Source: an uncultured Vibrio sp.
Lineage (GTDB): Bacteria > Pseudomonadota > Gammaproteobacteria > Enterobacterales > Vibrionaceae
Direction of reading: 5' to 3'
Assembly (NCBI RefSeq): GCF_963675395.1
Contig: NZ_OY776222.1
Span: 1,178,001 to 1,242,000, forward strand
DNA: 64,000 nt
Position numbers and translations under genes: made by a program. Every line of letters starts with the position of its first letter. Position 1 is the first letter of the stretch. Under the pieces are notes generated by a model. The model was given only the letters and a program-made list of their open reading frames with translations, ran no database searches and had not been told where the DNA came from. Shown here piece after piece: positions 49,046 to 59,033 of this stretch.

Positions 49046-49154
49046 GCTTTTGGATCAAGAGATTAAGCTGCAGCTAAGCCAGTTTAATCATGCGATCGCA
49101 TGGGAGCTAGGCTGCTCACTCAAATCCGCAGCGGAAGAATTGTCGGTGGCTTAA
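49023..49154 (+). pseudogene. N-terminal fragment of a UPF0303 (heme-binding-like) protein
   Basis: 43 codons from ATG 49023 that resemble the start of UPF0303 proteins (LLDQEIKLQLSQFNHAIAWELG). The frame ends in a TAA inside a hairpin (GTCGGTGGC / GTCGCCGAC, 49142-49163) instead of continuing to about 150 residues. It overlaps the end of the oxidoreductase fragment, as the intact operon would. Part of the same decay. Confidence 0.65.
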
Positions 49155-49367
49155 GTCGCCGACTTTCCGTTGTTTGAGTCTCCATTTTATACACTTCTCC
49201 TCTACGTTTGCGGTTTCTATCACTGAATCAACTCTTGTGTCAGTCTTAAAGCCGGACATTAGCAAAATCTTAAATACTTGGTGGAAAACCCACTGGGATA
49301 AACCATACTTTTAGCAGATCTACTTCCTACTCAGGAAATCGTTCACTTTTGTGCGGGATGCCAAATT

Positions 49368-51104
49368 ATGGTTAAAACAATTTTTCACCAAACGCTGGCA
49401 GACACTGCCAACCTGCAAATAGAACCACACAAAGCATCACTCTCTCCACCTTCTATTAAAGGTCTGAGCACCGGAGGTTTAAACATAGGCTTTGAAGCGT
49501 TAGACAGGCACCTTAACCAACCCAATCAAGATAAACTGGCTATTCGTTGGATCAGTAAAGACAATCAAATCGTTGATTTCAGTTACCGCGACCTTAGCGA
49601 GCAAACTAATCGCTTTGCAGATCTACTATCCAAACTTGATTTACCGCGTGGAAGCCGAGTGTTTAGCCTTGCGGGTCGCAGACCTGAACTCTACATTGCA
49701 GCAATCGGGACACTCAAAGCTGGCTGTGTGTTTACCCCGCTATTTTCAGCATTTGGCCCCGAGCCTATCCGCTCCAGAATGGAGATTGGATCGGCAAATG
49801 TCATCATTACCACTCGTAGCTTATATCGGAAAAAACTTAAAAGTTGGTGGCGGGAATTAGATCATATTAAAGCCGTATTATTGATCGATGGTGGCGTAGA
49901 TGAGGAACTCGGATGCTACAACTATCACGAGATGATGGCTGATACGAATCCAGATTACCCTTGTGAACAAACACAGCCTGAAGATATGGCGCTCCTTCAC
50001 TTTACCAGTGGAACAACAGGTAAACCGAAGGGAGTAATCCATGTTCACCAAGCAGTAGAGCATCATATTCATTCGGCCTTTTACGCGTTGGATCTTAAGC
50101 CTAATGACATCTATTGGTGTACTGCTGACCCGGGCTGGGTAACAGGGACAACTTACGGCATCATCGCCCCGCTATGTCTTGGGGTCACCATGATTATTGA
50201 TGAGGCAGAATTTGATGCCGAGCGTTGGTATCAGATCCTACAAGATCAAAATGTCACCGTCTGGTATACCGCGCCTACCGCGATACGAATGCTGATGAAA
50301 ATCGGCGAAACTCTGCCTAAGCAATTCGATTTATCGCACTTACGCTTTATGGCCAGTGTCGGCGAACCACTTAACCCTGAGGCCGTTGAATGGGGTGAAA
50401 AAGTCTTTGGCATGCCATTTCATGACAACTGGTGGCAAACAGAAACTGGTGGCATCATGATTGCGAATGTCCCTTCAATGCCAGTCAAGCCCGGCTCGAT
50501 GGGCAAACCCCTCCCCGGTATTCAAGCGGGTATTGTTAATCAAAACGATGATGGTTCTCTACGTGAAGAAACCGAGCCAATGCAAGTCGGTGAGTTGGCA
50601 CTTCAATCCGGCTGGCCATCGATGTTTCGCGGCTACTTAAATCAACAAGAAAAGTACCAGTCTTGCTTCAATGGTGAATGGTATCTCAGCGGCGATTTGG
50701 CAATGAAAGATGAAGACGGCTACTTCTGGTTTGTCGGTCGTAAGGATGACCTGATTAAGTCTTCTGGCCACTTGATTGGTCCTTTCGAGGTTGAGAGTGC
50801 CCTAATGGAGCACCCTGCCGTAGCGGAAGCTGGCGTTATTGGTGTACCCGACCCCGTTGCTGGTCAAATCGTCAAAGCCTTTGTCGCGCTTAAGCCTAAT
50901 GTGACCGCAAACGAAGAACTTCAGCAATCTCTGCTTGGTCTGGCGCGTAAACGTCTTGGTGCAGCAGTAGCCCCGAAAGAAATCGTATTTCGTAATAACC
51001 TGCCAAAAACACGCAGTGGCAAGATCATGCGCCGTTTACTCAAAGCACGAGAATTGGGCTTGCCTGAAGGCGATATTTCGACTTTGGAGAGTGATGAACA
51101 ATGA
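49368..51104 (+). CDS. Acetyl-CoA synthetase-like AMP-forming ligase
   Basis: 578 residues. The ATP loop [19 protein letters not shown], the [10 protein letters not shown] motif typical of acetyl/propionyl-CoA synthetases and the C-terminal lysine of [11 protein letters not shown] are intact. It would turn acetate, or another short acid, with ATP and CoA into acyl-CoA. It is the first gene of cluster II and overlaps the E1 gene by ATGA. It lacks the N-terminal ACS extension of the housekeeping Acs, so it is probably the AcsA-type group. Regulation is not visible. Confidence 0.9.
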   Translation: MVKTIFHQTLADTANLQIEPHKASLSPPSIKGLSTGGLNIGFEALDRHLNQPNQDKLAIRWISKDNQIVDFSYRDLSEQTNRFADLLSKLDLPRGSRVFSLAGRRPELYIAAIGTLKAGCVFTPLFSAFGPEPIRSRMEIGSANVIITTRSLYRKKLKSWWRELDHIKAVLLIDGGVDEELGCYNYHEMMADTNPDYPCEQTQPEDMALLHFTSGTTGKPKGVIHVHQAVEHHIHSAFYALDLKPNDIYWCTADPGWVTGTTYGIIAPLCLGVTMIIDEAEFDAERWYQILQDQNVTVWYTAPTAIRMLMKIGETLPKQFDLSHLRFMASVGEPLNPEAVEWGEKVFGMPFHDNWWQTETGGIMIANVPSMPVKPGSMGKPLPGIQAGIVNQNDDGSLREETEPMQVGELALQSGWPSMFRGYLNQQEKYQSCFNGEWYLSGDLAMKDEDGYFWFVGRKDDLIKSSGHLIGPFEVESALMEHPAVAEAGVIGVPDPVAGQIVKAFVALKPNVTANEELQQSLLGLARKRLGAAVAPKEIVFRNNLPKTRSGKIMRRLLKARELGLPEGDISTLESDEQ

Positions 51105-53107
51105 ACAAGAGACTCCATATTAATCGTGAACATTTACTCAAGCAGTTAGAACAGATGCTCCGTATTCGTCGTTTTGAAGAAAAGTGTGCTGAGCTCTACG
51201 CACTGGAAAAGATTCGTGGTTTTCTCCATCTTTATATTGGCGAAGAAGCCATCGCAGTTGGAGTAATGTCGGCACTCAATAACGATGACCAAGTCGTCGC
51301 GACCTATCGCGAACACGGACACGCCCTTGCCAGAGGCATGAGCATGGGCAGCGTACTCGCAGAAATGTACGGTCGAACTAACGGTTGCAGCCGCGGTCGT
51401 GGCGGCTCTATGCACCTGTTTGATAAAAATCTGCAATTCTACGGTGGTAATGCCATTGTCGGCGGAGGTCTGCCTCTTGCGACTGGTCTCGCGCTTGCGA
51501 ACAAAAAGATGCAGCGTGATGCTATAGCAGTTTGCTTTTTTGGTGAGGGTGCGGTTGCTGAAGGTGAGTTCCATGAAAGCCTTAACCTCGCAGGACTCTG
51601 GCAACTCCCGGTTCTGTTTATTTGTGAAAACAATCGTTACGCCATGGGGACTGCGCTTGCTCTATCTGAGTCGAATACCAATATCTCTCAGAAAGCCAAA
51701 AGTTACGGTATTGAGTCCACTCAAGTTGATGGCATGAACGTGGTTGACGTGGAGGCAGCCGCCGGTGAGGCCGTTGATTTTGTCCGTGAGCAGAAAAAAC
51801 CGTATCTTATCGAATGTCAGACTTACCGCTTCCGTGGTCACTCAAGTTTCGATACTCAATTGTATCGGGATAAAAATGAAGTCGCCCTTTGGGAAGAAAA
51901 AGGACCGGTTAAACAACTCATCCATTGGTTGCAAAAAAACAGCCACTTTCAGGATCAAGAGCTGTCTGATATTGAAGCTAAAATTGCCGAAGAAATCAGT
52001 GAAGCCATCGCTTTCTCAGAAAATGGGGAGTTAGAGCCAGAAGAACAACTTACCCGTTTTGTATATAGCCCCGGAAACCAGCAAACACCAGAGCCGTTAC
52101 CTTGTAACCAAGCACCTGACAAAATGAGCTACCGAGAAGCACTTCGCGCTGGGATCAGTGACGTATTAATCAATGAGCCTCGCTCGTTCTTAATGGGCGA
52201 AGACGTCGGACGTTATGGTGGTTGCTACGCTGTCAGTAAAGGATTACTTGAACAGTTTGGATCAGATCGAATCATTGATACGCCGCTTTGTGAGTCTGGA
52301 TTTGTCGGCGTGGGAGTGGGTGCGGCACTTGGGGGCATGCGCCCTATCGTCGAGGTCATGACCGTTAACTTTAGTTTGCTGGCGATGGATCAGATCATTA
52401 ATACCGCAGCGACTTTGCTCCATATGTCAGGAGGTCAGTTCAACGTCCCGGTTGTTATTCGTATGGCTTGTGGCGCAGGCAAACAACTTGCCGCCCAACA
52501 TTCTCACAGTTGGGAGAACTTCTACGCTCATGTTCCTGGACTGAAAGTGCTCAGCCCGGCAACTCACAATGATGCTTGCTATATGCTCAGTCAGGCAATA
52601 GCGGATCCCGACCCGGTTATTATCTTCGAGCATGTCATGCTGCTTAATGAAGAAGGTCTGATTACGCAAGCGCCTGATGCACCGATGGACAAAGCTTTGG
52701 TTCGTCGGGATGGTAAAGACGTTACACTCATTACCTATGGCGGCAACCTTGGTAAGGCCCTACAAGCGGCTTATCAACTTGAGACAGAAGGCATAGACGC
52801 AGAAGTCATTGATCTTCGCTCACTCAGGCCACTGGACACCGACACTATCATTGCCAGTGTGTCGAAGACTCACCGTGCCGTCATCATTGATGAAGGTTGG
52901 TATACCGGGAGTCTAGCGGGTGAAGTCAGTGCAGTCATCATGGAAAACGCCTTTTGGCAACTCGATGCGCCTGTCGGCCGGGTTTGTACAGAAGAAGTGC
53001 CGATACCTTACCCTCACCATCTGGAACAGGCCGCCATTCCGCAAGTAGACAAAATCGTGCGAGCAGTAAAAGCGACATTAATGACGCTCGATTGGCAGGA
53101 AAAATGA
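51101..53107 (+). CDS. Fused 2-oxoacid dehydrogenase E1 alpha-beta (pyruvate type)
   Basis: 668 residues. The first 320 or so match E1 alpha of pyruvate dehydrogenases: [41 protein letters not shown] and the TPP region [20 protein letters not shown] to [10 protein letters not shown]. After a 25-residue linker, from about residue 342, E1 beta starts with [16 protein letters not shown] and [13 protein letters not shown] and runs to the end. The fusion would put alpha and beta in one chain. It overlaps the ligase gene by ATGA and is 14 nt before E2. Pyruvate as substrate is likely from the alpha-type motifs. Confidence 0.92.
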   Translation: MNKRLHINREHLLKQLEQMLRIRRFEEKCAELYALEKIRGFLHLYIGEEAIAVGVMSALNNDDQVVATYREHGHALARGMSMGSVLAEMYGRTNGCSRGRGGSMHLFDKNLQFYGGNAIVGGGLPLATGLALANKKMQRDAIAVCFFGEGAVAEGEFHESLNLAGLWQLPVLFICENNRYAMGTALALSESNTNISQKAKSYGIESTQVDGMNVVDVEAAAGEAVDFVREQKKPYLIECQTYRFRGHSSFDTQLYRDKNEVALWEEKGPVKQLIHWLQKNSHFQDQELSDIEAKIAEEISEAIAFSENGELEPEEQLTRFVYSPGNQQTPEPLPCNQAPDKMSYREALRAGISDVLINEPRSFLMGEDVGRYGGCYAVSKGLLEQFGSDRIIDTPLCESGFVGVGVGAALGGMRPIVEVMTVNFSLLAMDQIINTAATLLHMSGGQFNVPVVIRMACGAGKQLAAQHSHSWENFYAHVPGLKVLSPATHNDACYMLSQAIADPDPVIIFEHVMLLNEEGLITQAPDAPMDKALVRRDGKDVTLITYGGNLGKALQAAYQLETEGIDAEVIDLRSLRPLDTDTIIASVSKTHRAVIIDEGWYTGSLAGEVSAVIMENAFWQLDAPVGRVCTEEVPIPYPHHLEQAAIPQVDKIVRAVKATLMTLDWQEK

Positions 53108-53120
53108 GGAAAATCAGCTC

Positions 53121-54434
53121 ATGGAAAATAATAAGCACGATGATTCCTTAATTGATATCACCATGCCTGCACTTGGTGCCGACATGCGCGATGGTACACT
53201 GATGGAATGGCAAATAAAGCCAGGCGATCATGTAGAAAAAGGTGACATCATTGCAGTAATTGAGACCAGCAAAGGTGCAATAGACATGGAGTCTTACCAT
53301 ACGGGCACCATTACCGAGCTTCTGATAGAGCCGGACATCAAACTGCCGGTTGGTAGTGTTATGGCCAGAATGGCGAGCGACACACCCGTTTCGAGTGGTG
53401 TTAAGCACACACAACCAGCCTCTATGACAGCAGATTCCTCACAACAATCAATCAAACCAGAAGCTGAAGAATTACCACCTTACATTGCCCCGAAAACCGC
53501 TCGCCCTTTCGCAACTGAACCTGCTGCAAGAAGTGACATCGTAACAAATTCTAAGCTATTCAACCGAATCACAGCAAGCTCTCCCACAAAAAGCCAACAA
53601 CGGCAATACGCATCACCAGTAGCAAGAAAAACTGCGCACCTTTCAGGAATTGAACTTTCAACACTCACTGGTAGTGGACCATATGGCGCTGTTCTCCTGC
53701 GAGACCTGCCCAAAGACGGAGATTCGCCAACTGCGACACCTGCTGATAAAACGACAGTAGAACGACAAGACGTGTCACCAATGCGGCAAGCCATCAGTGA
53801 TGCCATGAGTCGCTCGAAAAAAGAGATCCCCCACTATTATCTCGCGTTGGACATTGACCTGACGAAAGTACAAACCTGGCTGACGGAACAGAATCAACAG
53901 CGCGAACCCGAGCAACGGCTTTTGCTACCCGCAGTTATCCTCAACGCCATCGCCCGTCAGCTTGTCAAATTCCCTGCCCTTAATGGCTTTTATCAAGACG
54001 GTCACTTCACTCCTTCTACAGAGGTGAATATCGGTAATACCATCAGCCTGCGAGAAGGCGGCTTGGTTATTCCGGGCATTCTCAATGCTGACCAGTTATC
54101 CGTGGATCAAACCATGGATGCTCTGAGAGATTTAGCTGAACGCAGCCGACGCGGACGACTTCGCAGCTCCGAGATTAGCCAGACCACCATCACGGTAACT
54201 AGTATCGGGGAACGTGGAGCCGACAGTATTACCGGTGTGATTTACCCACCTCAGGTGGCGATCATAGGACTCGGTCGGCAACGTCAGGCTCCGGTAGTCA
54301 AACAAGACCAAATAGAAATCGGTGAAATCATGACGGTCACACTCGCCGCCGACCATCGAGTAAGTGACGGCGTCACTGGTGCACGGTTTTTACAGGCGCT
54401 GGCGAAGCAACTTCAACATCCGGAGGCTTTATGA
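53121..54434 (+). CDS. Dihydrolipoyl acyltransferase E2 of cluster II
   Basis: 437 residues. One lipoyl domain with K51 in VIETSKGAIDMESY, a long polar linker (about residues 90-175), an E3/E1-binding domain (ASPVARKTAHLSGIELSTLTGSG) and the catalytic domain ending in AADHRVSDGVTGARF with H412. It pairs with the fused E1; there is no E3 gene here either. It overlaps the following carrier-protein gene by four bases, so the ratio of the two is probably fixed. Confidence 0.92.
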   Translation: MENNKHDDSLIDITMPALGADMRDGTLMEWQIKPGDHVEKGDIIAVIETSKGAIDMESYHTGTITELLIEPDIKLPVGSVMARMASDTPVSSGVKHTQPASMTADSSQQSIKPEAEELPPYIAPKTARPFATEPAARSDIVTNSKLFNRITASSPTKSQQRQYASPVARKTAHLSGIELSTLTGSGPYGAVLLRDLPKDGDSPTATPADKTTVERQDVSPMRQAISDAMSRSKKEIPHYYLALDIDLTKVQTWLTEQNQQREPEQRLLLPAVILNAIARQLVKFPALNGFYQDGHFTPSTEVNIGNTISLREGGLVIPGILNADQLSVDQTMDALRDLAERSRRGRLRSSEISQTTITVTSIGERGADSITGVIYPPQVAIIGLGRQRQAPVVKQDQIEIGEIMTVTLAADHRVSDGVTGARFLQALAKQLQHPEAL

Positions 54435-54676
54435 ACGATATCAATATACCAACCACAATTGCTGAAGCGATAAAACACATCGCTCCGGAAATAGAAATGG
54501 ATGAAATAGACCTTGATGAAGATCTACGCGAAGAGTGCGATCTCGATTCTATGGACTTTCTTAATCTCCTTGCGTCTCTGAAAAAGAGTACCGGTGTCAG
54601 TATCCCGGAAGGAGACTACACCAAGGTACGCAGTTACAACCAATTAAAAAGCTATCTGCAACAAAGGTGTCAGTAA
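54431..54676 (+). CDS. Acyl carrier protein
   Basis: 81 residues with a phosphopantetheine-type signature DLDSMDF, S40 being the attachment serine, and an acidic helix set. It is a free carrier protein, not the housekeeping AcpP by sequence pattern. ATGA-type overlap with the E2 gene ties it to the dehydrogenase complex. It could receive an acyl group from the ligase or the E2, or supply octanoyl for lipoylation; none of these is shown by the sequence. Confidence 0.88.
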   Translation: MNDINIPTTIAEAIKHIAPEIEMDEIDLDEDLREECDLDSMDFLNLLASLKKSTGVSIPEGDYTKVRSYNQLKSYLQQRCQ

Positions 54677-54734
54677 GCGCTACAGCGCCAATGACGGCAG
54701 ACAGAACCTTAAAATTAAATAAAGGACGCTGACT

Positions 54735-57149
54735 ATGTCTACACACAACGCGCAACCGTTGATATATCACTTTCAACAGCTTCATAAAACAGATGTCAGC
54801 CTCGTCGGAGGCAAAAATGCCAGTTTAGGTGAAATGCTCAGCCAACTTAGTGAAAGTGGTATTCGGGTGCCAGATGGCTTTGCCACCAGCGCGCAGTTCT
54901 TCCGTGATTTTCTAGCGCAAAATGACCTGAACGATCCGATTGGCGAATTTCTTAACCGAATGAATCGCGAAGAGATCAGTCTCGCGGAAGCTGGCAAAAA
55001 CATTCGCACCTTGATCAGTCAAGCTAGCTTTACCCCCGAACAAGAGAGCGCCATTTTAAATGCATACCACGCTTTATGCGAACAAATTGGCGTCTCTTCC
55101 GCTTCTGTCGCAGTGCGTAGCTCCGCCACCGCAGAAGACCTCCCTGAGGCCAGTTTTGCAGGCCAGCAAGAAAGCTATCTGAACATTCGTGGTGATCAAC
55201 AAGTCCTTGAAGCTTGCAAGCAGTGTTTCGCCTCCCTTTATACCGACCGCGCTATTGTTTATCGTCAAGAACAAGGCTTCGAACACCAACAAGTGGCTTT
55301 ATCCGTTGGTGTGCAACAGATGATCGAGTCACAATGCGCAGGCGTAATGTTCAGCCTAGATACCGAAAACGGCTTCCCAGATGTGGTCATGATTAATGGC
55401 AGTTGGGGGTTAGGTGAGACCATTGTTAAAGGCTCGGTTACACCCGATCGCTTTATGGTGTATAAACCGCTGCTTGAACAATCGGACAAACGCCCAATCA
55501 TTGAAAAACAGCTCGGTAACAAACTGGAAAAAATGCAGTTCAATGAGCCGGGAAACGTCACTCATCCAACTATTACCTTGCCAACCAGTAACGAAGAGCG
55601 CAGTCAACTGGTACTGAGTGATGATGAAATACTGCAACTGAGCAAATGGGCAGTGGTCATAGAACGCCATTATGGCTGCCCTATGGACATGGAGTGGGCA
55701 AAAGATACCCAAACTCAGCAATTGTATATGGTTCAGGCTAGGCCAGAAACCGTAGAATCCCACAGAGATGCCGCCCTGTTGGTCAACTACAAACTAGAAA
55801 AAACCAATGCACCTGTACTGCTTGAAGGTGCCAGTGTCGGTGGTGCAGTCGCAATCGGTCAGACCTACACTGTGCTGTCTCCTGATGATATAGACTCATT
55901 TCCTCAAGGGGCGATTCTGGTCACGGAACGAACCGACCCGGACTGGGTGCCATTAATGCGCAAAGCCGCTGGTATCATCACAGACTCAGGAGGGCCAACC
56001 AGCCACGCGGCGATTGTCAGTCGCGAGCTTAAAGTTCCAGCGATTGTCGGTACCGAACACGCGACAGAGAAACTTAAATCAGGACAACTGGTGACACTGA
56101 GTTGTGCTCAAGGTGCGGTTGGTCAGGTCTATGAAGGCGAAGTCAGCTACACTACGCAAGAGATCGATCTCAAAGCGTTGCCTTCTACTGAAACAAAAAT
56201 CATGATCAACGCCGCCATGCCTGACGGTATTTTCCATTGGTGGCAACTGCCTACTGCCGGAATTGGTTTAACCCGTATCGAATTTATTATCTCCAGCCAT
56301 ATTGGGCTGCACCCGATGGCACTGTTACACCCAGAGCAAATCACAGACCCAGAGGTCGAAAGTGAAATTCGTAAACGGTGTGAAGGATTTGACACATTGG
56401 CGGACTATTTTGTCGATAACCTCGCGCTTGGTGTCAGCAAAATAGCCGCAAGTCAGTACCCTAAACCGGTGATTGTGCGTATGTCTGATTTCAAATCAAA
56501 TGAATATCGTGGTTTACTCGGCGGGGATTTCTTTGAACTTCATGAAGAGAACCCGATGCTGGGTTTACGCGGTGCCTCTCGTTACTACCATCCTCGTTAC
56601 AAAGAAGCGTTTAAGCTTGAATGTAAGGCGATTTTAAAAGCCAGAGAAGAGATTGGATTTGATAACATCATCGTGATGATCCCATTCTGCCGTACCGTCA
56701 GTGAAGCCGACAAAGTGCTGGAAGTGATGGCAGAAGCTGGACTCAATCGAGGAGAAAACGGGCTGCAAGTCTATGTCATGTGTGAGATTCCATCCAATGT
56801 CATTCTTGCCGATCGGTTTGCGCAGCGATTTGATGGTTTCTCTATCGGCAGTAACGACTTAACTCAATTAGTGCTGGGGATTGACCGCGATTCAGCGGAA
56901 CTGAAACCAATGTTTGATGCACGAGACGACGCCGTAAAAAGCCTGATTGAGCAAGTAATACGTGTCGCACACAGTAAAGGATGCAAAGTCGGTATCTGTG
57001 GGCAAGCGCCATCAGATCACCCGGAATTTGCTGAGTTTCTTGTCGCTTGCGGAATCGATTCAATTTCACTCAACCCAGACTCCTTCGCCAAAGGCTGCAC
57101 TGTAGTAGCAAAAGCAGAGAAAGAAATTTCTCAATCCAACAAACCATAA
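54735..57149 (+). CDS. ppsA: Phosphoenolpyruvate synthase
   Basis: Converts pyruvate, ATP and water to PEP, AMP and phosphate. 804 residues. ATP-grasp part with SVRSSATAEDLPEASFAGQQ near the N-terminus, swivelling phosphohistidine H424 in DSGGPTSHAAIVSREL, and C-terminal PEP-binding TIM barrel with GICGQAPSDHPEFAEFL. Separated from the carrier gene by 58 nt, it is probably in the same operon. Together with the PDH-type enzyme it makes both fates of pyruvate available. Confidence 0.95.
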   Translation: MSTHNAQPLIYHFQQLHKTDVSLVGGKNASLGEMLSQLSESGIRVPDGFATSAQFFRDFLAQNDLNDPIGEFLNRMNREEISLAEAGKNIRTLISQASFTPEQESAILNAYHALCEQIGVSSASVAVRSSATAEDLPEASFAGQQESYLNIRGDQQVLEACKQCFASLYTDRAIVYRQEQGFEHQQVALSVGVQQMIESQCAGVMFSLDTENGFPDVVMINGSWGLGETIVKGSVTPDRFMVYKPLLEQSDKRPIIEKQLGNKLEKMQFNEPGNVTHPTITLPTSNEERSQLVLSDDEILQLSKWAVVIERHYGCPMDMEWAKDTQTQQLYMVQARPETVESHRDAALLVNYKLEKTNAPVLLEGASVGGAVAIGQTYTVLSPDDIDSFPQGAILVTERTDPDWVPLMRKAAGIITDSGGPTSHAAIVSRELKVPAIVGTEHATEKLKSGQLVTLSCAQGAVGQVYEGEVSYTTQEIDLKALPSTETKIMINAAMPDGIFHWWQLPTAGIGLTRIEFIISSHIGLHPMALLHPEQITDPEVESEIRKRCEGFDTLADYFVDNLALGVSKIAASQYPKPVIVRMSDFKSNEYRGLLGGDFFELHEENPMLGLRGASRYYHPRYKEAFKLECKAILKAREEIGFDNIIVMIPFCRTVSEADKVLEVMAEAGLNRGENGLQVYVMCEIPSNVILADRFAQRFDGFSIGSNDLTQLVLGIDRDSAELKPMFDARDDAVKSLIEQVIRVAHSKGCKVGICGQAPSDHPEFAEFLVACGIDSISLNPDSFAKGCTVVAKAEKEISQSNKP

Positions 57150-57166
57150 CGCTAGTTTAACCAGTA

Positions 57167-57991
57167 TTATACAGTTAAAAACTCACCCACCTCGGCCCAG
57201 CGCAATGTTGGGCCATGAGTGCAGACATAATGATTATTCATGTAACAATGTCCGCATAACCCGACCGCACAGTGCATTCTTCTCTCAACAGAAAGATAGA
57301 TGTCTTGGGGATCAATACCGTAAGAAACCAAATATTCGCTCACGACGCTCATCATCGCCTCAGGGCCAGCAACCAATACGCAATCTGGCTGCTCACCGAA
57401 TGAATGGAGCACTGTGGGTAAAACGCCTATTGCCGTACCGGGATAGTAATCTTCCGCATCCAGCCCGGTAAGATCTTCAACGACATTGAAAATAGGAATG
57501 CAATGTTTCCAACTCTCTCGCTCTGGTTTGAGTAACAAGGTTTGCTTGTTCCGTGCAGCATAAACCACTTCCAACTGAGCGTAACTTTGTTGATCGATAA
57601 GTTGGTCAATAACGCTAACCAAAGGTGCAAGCCCACACCCTCCACCTATGACTAAAATCTTTTTGTCCACCAGTTCACTCGCCTTCCAGCCATAGCCAAA
57701 AGGACCGCGAGCGCCTAATATTGCGCCACGTTCTTTGGTAAATAGTGCCTGTGTGACAGCGCCCATTTTACGCACTAGCGCTCTAAAGTTTCCGGGCTCA
57801 TCAGGTAGCTGAGTAAAGGTAAACGGCGCTTCGCCAATCCCCGGTACGCAAAGCATGAAAAACTGACCACTTTGGGTTTTCATCCATTTGGGGTCCAACT
57901 GTAGTAAGCGAAAATGGTAATGACGGGTGTCCTCTCCATCATCATAAAAGTCAATAACTTCGATACTGTCCGGAGTAAGGTTAAACATCAT
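57167..57991 (-). CDS. FAD/NAD(P)-binding 2Fe-2S oxidoreductase, sulfhydrogenase gamma-like subunit
   Basis: 274 residues. A ferredoxin-NADP reductase fold: FAD part near residues 30-95 (GPFGYGWKASEL), NAD(P) part (VVYAARNKQTLLLKPERES), then a C-terminal cysteine cluster RMHCAVGLCGHCYMN that binds 2Fe-2S. This matches the gamma subunit of sulfhydrogenase-type complexes. It overlaps the beta gene by 11 bp. It would transfer electrons from formate oxidation to NAD(P), an inference from its neighbours. Confidence 0.85.
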   Translation of the reverse strand: MMFNLTPDSIEVIDFYDDGEDTRHYHFRLLQLDPKWMKTQSGQFFMLCVPGIGEAPFTFTQLPDEPGNFRALVRKMGAVTQALFTKERGAILGARGPFGYGWKASELVDKKILVIGGGCGLAPLVSVIDQLIDQQSYAQLEVVYAARNKQTLLLKPERESWKHCIPIFNVVEDLTGLDAEDYYPGTAIGVLPTVLHSFGEQPDCVLVAGPEAMMSVVSEYLVSYGIDPQDIYLSVERRMHCAVGLCGHCYMNNHYVCTHGPTLRWAEVGEFLTV

Positions 57992-59033
57992 CGGCTATCC
58001 TTTTCATTAATGAATGTACACCTATAACTCCAGGGCACGTCTGCTCGCACCGTCCGCAGCCCACGCAGCCATAGCGCCCAAACTCAGGTACAAAATCAAT
58101 GCTGAATTTGTGATACCAGAACCGCTCTACCCTTTTTGCGGCTTCCTTAGACGGGTTATGAAAACTGGCTTCACGCTGGAAACCCTCATATAAGCAGGAG
58201 TCCCAAAACCGGACTTGAGAGACGTTGTCCTCTTGGGAAATATGAGCGTCTTCAGAACCATTATTCTTTGTAATGTAACGAGTACCAAAACACGAGCAGG
58301 TCGGACAAAGCGTCGTACACCCTGAACACCCCAAACATTGAATTCCCACTTGTTGCCAAAACTGGTCTGCCACCTTACCTTGACTGACTTTATCAATGCC
58401 TTCGATAAGATAACGGTCATCAGGGAAATCCTGCTCACATTGGGCGATATTTTCCCAGCGCTTGCTGAGGTGGTGAGTCGACGCCACTTTAAGATCGAGT
58501 CCTTGCAATGCCTCTTCGCCCAACTTCGACAGAACCACCAAAAGCCACGACTCCTCATCCAAAGGGTGAATCACTAAATCCGCTGTTTCATCGCGCACAC
58601 TTGGGCCAGCATTAACGGTAGGACAGAAGCCGTGCTTACAAGGTTGTGTGCAATCCACACCAACCAATAATGCATGTTTCCGACGAGCTTGATAGTATGG
58701 GTCTTGCTCAAAGAACTCATCTTGATAACGAATAGCGACCAAATCACAACTTTGTACACCAAACAAAACAAACGGTTCCACGTTTGGCAGTGTCTCTTTA
58801 AAGAACTTCCCGTCAAACACGTACATTGGCTCGCTTTCAGTAAAGAAGAACCCCTTGGCCGAATGGGTTGGTAATTGATTAATCAAAGGCGGTAGGTCTT
58901 GCGCGATGACTTGCTGCCAGTAGTAGTCCTCTGCCCCATTCTCACTATTCGCAACGACCTGATAAAGCGCTCGATTCTGGAGCAAGTGCATTCTGAGTTC
59001 GTCTAAAGAATCTAACAGGTAAGTCTTTGTCAT
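57981..59033 (-). CDS. 4Fe-4S electron-transfer subunit, sulfhydrogenase beta-like
   Basis: 350 residues from ATG 59033 (GGAAGG upstream). Two 4Fe-4S cysteine groups near the C-terminus: CLGCSGCTTLCPTCSCFG and CVGCGRCEQTCPGV. This is the HydB/sulfhydrogenase beta plan that bridges a catalytic unit and the FAD subunit. ATGA overlap with the formate dehydrogenase gene shows they are one complex. Confidence 0.85.
   Translation of the reverse strand: MTKTYLLDSLDELRMHLLQNRALYQVVANSENGAEDYYWQQVIAQDLPPLINQLPTHSAKGFFFTESEPMYVFDGKFFKETLPNVEPFVLFGVQSCDLVAIRYQDEFFEQDPYYQARRKHALLVGVDCTQPCKHGFCPTVNAGPSVRDETADLVIHPLDEESWLLVVLSKLGEEALQGLDLKVASTHHLSKRWENIAQCEQDFPDDRYLIEGIDKVSQGKVADQFWQQVGIQCLGCSGCTTLCPTCSCFGTRYITKNNGSEDAHISQEDNVSQVRFWDSCLYEGFQREASFHNPSKEAAKRVERFWYHKFSIDFVPEFGRYGCVGCGRCEQTCPGVIGVHSLMKRIADDV

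Noticed and set aside
51146..51604. 152-residue minus-strand ORF in the fused E1 gene
   Set aside because: Antisense shadow of the conserved E1 alpha region; low-complexity composition.
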